Assembly (NCBI GenBank): GCA_031276965.1
Contig: JAISMC010000186.1
Span: 1 to 36,588 of the forward strand
DNA length: 36,588 nucleotides
From: Treponema sp.
Lineage (GTDB): Bacteria > Spirochaetota > Spirochaetia > Treponematales > Breznakiellaceae
Direction: 5' to 3'
Every line of letters begins with the position of its first letter. The stretch's first letter is position 1. The translations under genes were made by a program, and so were the position numbers. The notes beneath the pieces were generated by a model. That model was not told the origin of the DNA. It saw only the letters and a list, made by a program, of their open reading frames with translations, and did not search any database. Shown piece by piece: positions 33,150-36,588 of the stretch.

Positions 33150-35777
33150 ATGGCAGATACCGGAAAAATAATCCCCGTAGCGATAGAAGATGAAGTAAAA
33201 ACCGCATACCTCAACTATGCCATGTCGGTTATTGTGGCCCGGGCCCTGCCGGATGTGCGGGACGGCCTCAAACCGGTACACCGCCGGCTTCTCTATGCCA
33301 TGGACGAATTGGGGCTTCGTCCCAGCGGGGCCACTAAGAAGAGCGCCCGCATTGTCGGGGACGCCATGGGCAAGTACCACCCCCACGGCGATGCGGCCCT
33401 CTACGACGCCATGGTCCGCATGGCCCAGGACTTCTCTCTTCGCTATCCCCTGGTTCATGGGCAGGGGAACTTCGGTTCCCTGGACGGAGACCCCCCGGCG
33501 GCCATGCGCTATACCGAGGCGCGGCTTTCCAGGATAGGGGATGAGATGCTTCAGGATCTCCGGAAGGAGACCGTAGATTTTATGCCTAACTTTGATGAAT
33601 CCCTGACGGAGCCTCTGGTGCTTCCCGCGGCGGTTCCCAACCTGTTGATCAACGGTTCCAGCGGTATTGCTGTCGGGATGGCCACCAATATGGCCCCCCA
33701 TAACCTGGTGGAAGTCTGCGACGCCGTCTGCGCCTATATTGATAACCCGGAGATCTCTATTGATGAGTTGATGCAGTTTATCCGGGGACCTGATTTTCCC
33801 ACCGGAGGGGTTATCTTTGGCCGCCGGGGCATACGGGACGCCTGTAGAACCGGCCGGGGAAAGATCCTGGTCCGGGGTAAATTTTCTGTGGAGACCAGCA
33901 AATCCGGCAAAGTGCTGATAGTCTTTAACGAGATTCCTTACAATGTAAACAAAGCCTCCCTCTTGGAGCGGATCGGGGTTCTAATGCGGGAAAAGGTCAT
34001 CGACGGCATCGCCGCTTCCAACGATGAATCTGACCGGGACGGCATCCGCATAGTTATTGAACTGAAGAAGGGGGCCATCCTCAAGGTTGTGCTGAACCAG
34101 CTTTTCTCCAATACCAGCCTCCAGTCTTCTTTTGGGATCATCAACCTGGCCTTGGTTAAGGGCCGCCCCCAATGCCTCAACCTTAAGGAACTTATTCATT
34201 ACTTTGTAGAACACCGGGTAGAGGTGGTTACCCGCCGGACCCGTTTTGATCTCCGCAAGGCAGAGGAACGGGCCCATATCCTGGAAGGACTTGTAATTGC
34301 GCTGGCCAATATTGATGAGGTGGTGGCGGTGATTAAGGCTTCCCGGGACATTAACGCCGCCAAGGAGAAGTTGAAAGAACGCTTCCTTCTCTCCGAAGCC
34401 CAGGCTCAGGCCATTGTGGATATGCGCCTGGGACGGCTTACCAGTTTGGAAGTGGAAAAACTTAAACAGGAGTTGGAAGAACTTAAGGTACAGATCGCCT
34501 ATTTCAAATCCCTTTTGGAGGATGAAAAAAAACTCCGGGGGGTTATCAAGGAAGAAACCCGGAGCATTTCCGGGCGCTACGGGGATAAACGGCGTACCGG
34601 GATTGTAGCCGGGGAAGTGGAGACTATCAACATTGAGGATCTGATCAAGAAAGAAGAGATGATGATTCTTATTTCCAATCTGGGTTACGTCAAGCGGGTT
34701 CCGGTTTCCTCCTACCGGAACCAAAGCCGGGGCGGTAAGGGCATGGTCAGCGCCAAACTTGCGGAAGACGACTTTGTGGAACAGATCTTCGTCGCTTCCA
34801 CCCATGAATACATCATGTTTATCACCAGCGCAGGCAAGGCTTACTGTATGAAGGTCCACGAACTTCCCGAGGGAACCAGGACCAGCAAAGGTGCCCACAT
34901 CAAAAGCCTTCTTGCGGTTTCTCCCAACGAAGATATTACCGCGGTTGTGGCCCTCAAGGATTTTACCGGGGATCAGTATCTCTTTATGGGAACTGCCCGG
35001 GGGGTGGTCAAAAAGGTAAAAACCAGCGAATTTGCCTATGCGAAAACCCGGGGTATTATCGCCATTAATTTGGATGGAGGGGATAAGCTGGTAAGCGCCC
35101 TCCTTACCGGCGGCGGCGACGAGGTGGTACTCATCTCCCGGCTGGGCCAGGCCCTGCGTACCCACGAGAACCAGGTCCGGGCCATGGGCCGTTCCTCCCG
35201 GGGCGTTACCGGTATGAAGCTGGGAAACGACGACGAGCTGACGGGGGTGCTCCGGGTGGACCCGGACTCTTCAAATCCGGCGGGATCTCCGGCTTTGTCG
35301 GAAAAAATGTTGATCCTTTCGGAGTACGGTTTTGGCAAGCGGGTGGAATTCAGCGAGTTTTCTTCTCATGGCCGGGGTACAGGGGGCCAGAAGATCTATA
35401 CGGTTACCGAAAAGACCGGGGAGCTTGTGGGCTGCGTCAATGTTCTCGAAGACGAAGAGATCATGTGTATCACCAGTCAGGGTAAATCCATCAAATTGAA
35501 GGTATCCTCTATCCGGATTATGGGTCGTACCGCTCAGGGGGTAAAGATTCTCAGCATCGACAAACCCGATTTTGTTATTGGCGTGGACCGTGTTGTAAAG
35601 GAAGAGCTGGATGACCGGCCGGTCCAAAACGGAGCGGCCATAAGGGACGACGCGGCCCGGCAGGACGGGGATGAAACAGTCCCGGCCGGTACGGAGGAGG
35701 CCGCAGAGACGGACAGCGCCGAACCGGCGGTCTCCAAGCCGGAAGACGATGCCGGAAACCAAGGCGGATTTTTCTAG
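33150..35777 (+). CDS. gyrA: DNA gyrase subunit A
   Basis: 875 residues. The breakage-reunion domain (about 1-500) has [21 protein letters not shown] and the catalytic Tyr121 in [10 protein letters not shown]. The C-terminal beta-pinwheel carries the GyrA-box region QSRGGKGM (about 525-535) and other pinwheel repeats ending near [18 protein letters not shown]. The final 50 residues are an acidic, Ala/Glu/Asp-rich tail. With GyrB it introduces negative supercoils. The quinolone hot spot Ser83 of E. coli is Ala82 here, while Asp87 is kept as Asp86. The ATG has AAGGA seven bases upstream. The frame is clean throughout. Confidence 0.98.
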   Translation: MADTGKIIPVAIEDEVKTAYLNYAMSVIVARALPDVRDGLKPVHRRLLYAMDELGLRPSGATKKSARIVGDAMGKYHPHGDAALYDAMVRMAQDFSLRYPLVHGQGNFGSLDGDPPAAMRYTEARLSRIGDEMLQDLRKETVDFMPNFDESLTEPLVLPAAVPNLLINGSSGIAVGMATNMAPHNLVEVCDAVCAYIDNPEISIDELMQFIRGPDFPTGGVIFGRRGIRDACRTGRGKILVRGKFSVETSKSGKVLIVFNEIPYNVNKASLLERIGVLMREKVIDGIAASNDESDRDGIRIVIELKKGAILKVVLNQLFSNTSLQSSFGIINLALVKGRPQCLNLKELIHYFVEHRVEVVTRRTRFDLRKAEERAHILEGLVIALANIDEVVAVIKASRDINAAKEKLKERFLLSEAQAQAIVDMRLGRLTSLEVEKLKQELEELKVQIAYFKSLLEDEKKLRGVIKEETRSISGRYGDKRRTGIVAGEVETINIEDLIKKEEMMILISNLGYVKRVPVSSYRNQSRGGKGMVSAKLAEDDFVEQIFVASTHEYIMFITSAGKAYCMKVHELPEGTRTSKGAHIKSLLAVSPNEDITAVVALKDFTGDQYLFMGTARGVVKKVKTSEFAYAKTRGIIAINLDGGDKLVSALLTGGGDEVVLISRLGQALRTHENQVRAMGRSSRGVTGMKLGNDDELTGVLRVDPDSSNPAGSPALSEKMLILSEYGFGKRVEFSEFSSHGRGTGGQKIYTVTEKTGELVGCVNVLEDEEIMCITSQGKSIKLKVSSIRIMGRTAQGVKILSIDKPDFVIGVDRVVKEELDDRPVQNGAAIRDDAARQDGDETVPAGTEEAAETDSAEPAVSKPEDDAGNQGGFF

Positions 35778-35897
35778 TTCCGTAACCCCGATATAAAGTT
35801 CTGCCCCGGAAAGACAATAACGTTGTTTGGAAACTTCAGTTTTTAGAGGTTTTCTTACCCCTGGGAGAAAATCGTATTGCCCTAACTTATATTACGT

Positions 35898-36368
35898 TTA
35901 TAGTTTTTCCCTGTAGGTCAGCTTTGCATCCGTCCCGCCGGAATCTTTGGTAAATAGTTCAAGCCGGTCCCCGGCCAAATTCCACCGGTATGTATTCTCC
36001 AAAAGGCGGTAGTATGTTTCCTCCTGAAGTCCCCCGGGATCATTTAGGTTCGCCATCAATGTACCGGCAATGGCGCCAAAGGAAATCCCTTGGCCGTCTT
36101 CCAGTTTGTAAGGGGCAAAGTACCGGTTTGGAGAGGCTTTGCCGCTGATCCGATCACTGTCGATGAGAAGAGTGTAAACGTCAGCCGCGCCGCCGGCCTC
36201 CGGTTTTTGGCGGTCAATGACGATATTGCCGGCGCTGCTTATCACTTCCGTTAATTCCCATTCTTTTCCCCGGACATCGTCAAAACCGGCTGTTTTTGCC
36301 GGACCATTAACGCAGCTCACCACCATGCCGGCCAGTACCAGGCAGGCGGAAATCAAAAAAATGCGCAT
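35898..36368 (-). CDS. META/HslJ-like domain lipoprotein
   Basis: A 156-residue protein with a signal sequence and lipobox VVSC (Cys about residue 19), so it is a predicted lipoprotein. The body (KEWELTEV, then a beta-rich core ending YRWNLAGDRLELFTKDSGG) fits the META/DUF306 family, related to E. coli HslJ. Its function is unclear, though relatives are linked to novobiocin or heat-stress tolerance. The ATG is preceded by GGAGGAA. A strong AT-rich hairpin (36386-36412) lies just before the ribosome site. It converges on gyrA. The 120-base gap between them holds only a weak short hairpin (about 35829-35846), and I cannot call a clear terminator. Confidence 0.75.
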   Translation of the reverse strand: MRIFLISACLVLAGMVVSCVNGPAKTAGFDDVRGKEWELTEVISSAGNIVIDRQKPEAGGAADVYTLLIDSDRISGKASPNRYFAPYKLEDGQGISFGAIAGTLMANLNDPGGLQEETYYRLLENTYRWNLAGDRLELFTKDSGGTDAKLTYREKL

Positions 36369-36385
36369 AACTTCCTCCCCGGGAA

Positions 36386-36412
36386 TTTTTCAAAATCTGA
36401 CATTTTGAAAAA
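36386..36412. repeat. AT-rich hairpin upstream of the META lipoprotein
   Basis: TTTTTCAAAAT (36386-36396) and ATTTTGAAAAA (36402-36412) pair perfectly around a 5-base loop. It lies directly upstream of the ribosome site of the minus-strand lipoprotein gene and could be in its leader. Confidence 0.65.
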
Positions 36413-36419
36413 GCAGTCT

Positions 36420-36498
36420 AAATTTAAGGGAAAAACCTTAGCCGGTTTTTCCGAATTTAAATTATGGCGAATAAGCCTCCGCACGGCAAGCCGTGCGG
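36420..36498. repeat. Further hairpins in the 3' end intergenic stretch
   Basis: A stem with GGAAAAACC paired to GGTTTTTCC spans about 36420-36464, with extra arms offset by a small internal loop. A perfect 9-base GC hairpin follows, CCGCACGGC (36479-36487) paired with GCCGTGCGG (36490-36498). No gene is visible from 36369 to the window end. Confidence 0.65.
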
Positions 36499-36534
36499 TA
36501 TCTTAAGCGTTGTGTTGGTTGGAGCGGAGGCTCG
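36474..36534 (+). repeat. Dispersed repeat, copy 2, in a cruciform
   Basis: The 41-bp unit is at 36494-36534 (copy 1 at 16868-16908). Here it is enclosed by AGCCTCCGC (36474-36482) and GCGGAGGCT (36524-36532), a perfect 9-base inverted pair, with the GC hairpin at 36479-36498 nested inside. I see no transposase. Confidence 0.7.
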
Positions 36535-36588
36535 TTCTGCAAGGAAGTTTATAATATCGTCTGGTTTAATACCAAATCTTTGTAGGCT

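Noticed and set aside
33981-35165. Long minus-strand open frame (394 codons) opposite gyrA
   Set aside because: It is antisense to a clearly coding, conserved gene. Its translation looks like the reverse of gyrA codons with no domain or ribosome site.
36474-36534. Possible integron attC site
   Set aside because: The cruciform and a TTAAGC core recall attC, but the paired RYYYAAC/GTTRRRY ends are absent, no cassette gene or integrase is present, and copy 1 lacks the left arm.

Overview
The window reads as a chromosomal replication-origin neighbourhood from a spirochaete, most likely a Treponema-like anaerobe. The main support is the leftward order dnaA-dnaN-recF-DUF721 (dciA) with gyrB and gyrA diverging to the right, which resembles the start of treponemal chromosomes. 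A two-gene unit of an unrecognised protein and a DUF2804 protein, the many lipoprotein or exported small proteins, and the mid-GC, hairpin-rich intergenic DNA are compatible with this. The species assignment is inference. No sequence search could be run.

Layout from left to right. (1) 1-4253, minus strand: a sugar-type operon encoding a Gfo/Idh/MocA dehydrogenase, a TIM-barrel sugar isomerase/epimerase, an RbsA-type double ATPase and the start of an RbsC-type permease cut by the window edge. It is read from one good promoter with a perfect LacI-type palindrome just downstream. (2) 4500-8218, plus strand: an exported SH3b protein, an M48 lipoprotein metalloprotease and a CHASE2-class III adenylate cyclase. 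(3) 8219-8551: a hairpin-rich non-coding stretch. (4) 8552-14121, plus: a small conserved-looking unknown, an Aat-like aminoacyl transferase, the glycogen debranching enzyme GlgX, a 5'-nucleotidase-like HAD protein and a B12-binding radical SAM protein, followed by the wreck of a DUF805 gene. (5) 14319-16773, minus: an acyl-ACP thioesterase, a short MetF and a sirtuin in one tight operon. (6) 16939-18401: divergent Crp/Fnr regulator and ferredoxin-like gene sharing a palindromic operator. (7) 18463-22134, plus: full-length cobalamin-dependent methionine synthase MetH. With the MetF at 15206-16009 this gives the methyl branch of one-carbon/methionine metabolism. (8) 22149-30607, minus: dnaA, dnaN, recF, dciA, a PflX-type radical SAM gene that appears to start with CTG, a DUF2804 protein and a large protein I do not recognise. 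(9) 30608-31139: non-coding origin region. (10) 31140-35777, plus: gyrB and gyrA. (11) 35898-36588: a META-domain lipoprotein and another hairpin/repeat cluster.

The replication genes diverge from about 30.6-31.1 kb and so would be co-directional with both forks if initiation occurs there. Both flanks of dnaA carry DnaA boxes, and the dnaN-dnaA gap carries a DnaA-trio-like run, so the origin looks bipartite. I see no CRISPR array, phage, transposase, rRNA or tRNA. I do not see a clearly new multi-gene system. The most unusual signals are the trio-type origin, the CTG start, the hairpin arrays with a dispersed 41-bp repeat, the Aat-like protein, the Crp/Fnr operator and the decayed DUF805 gene.
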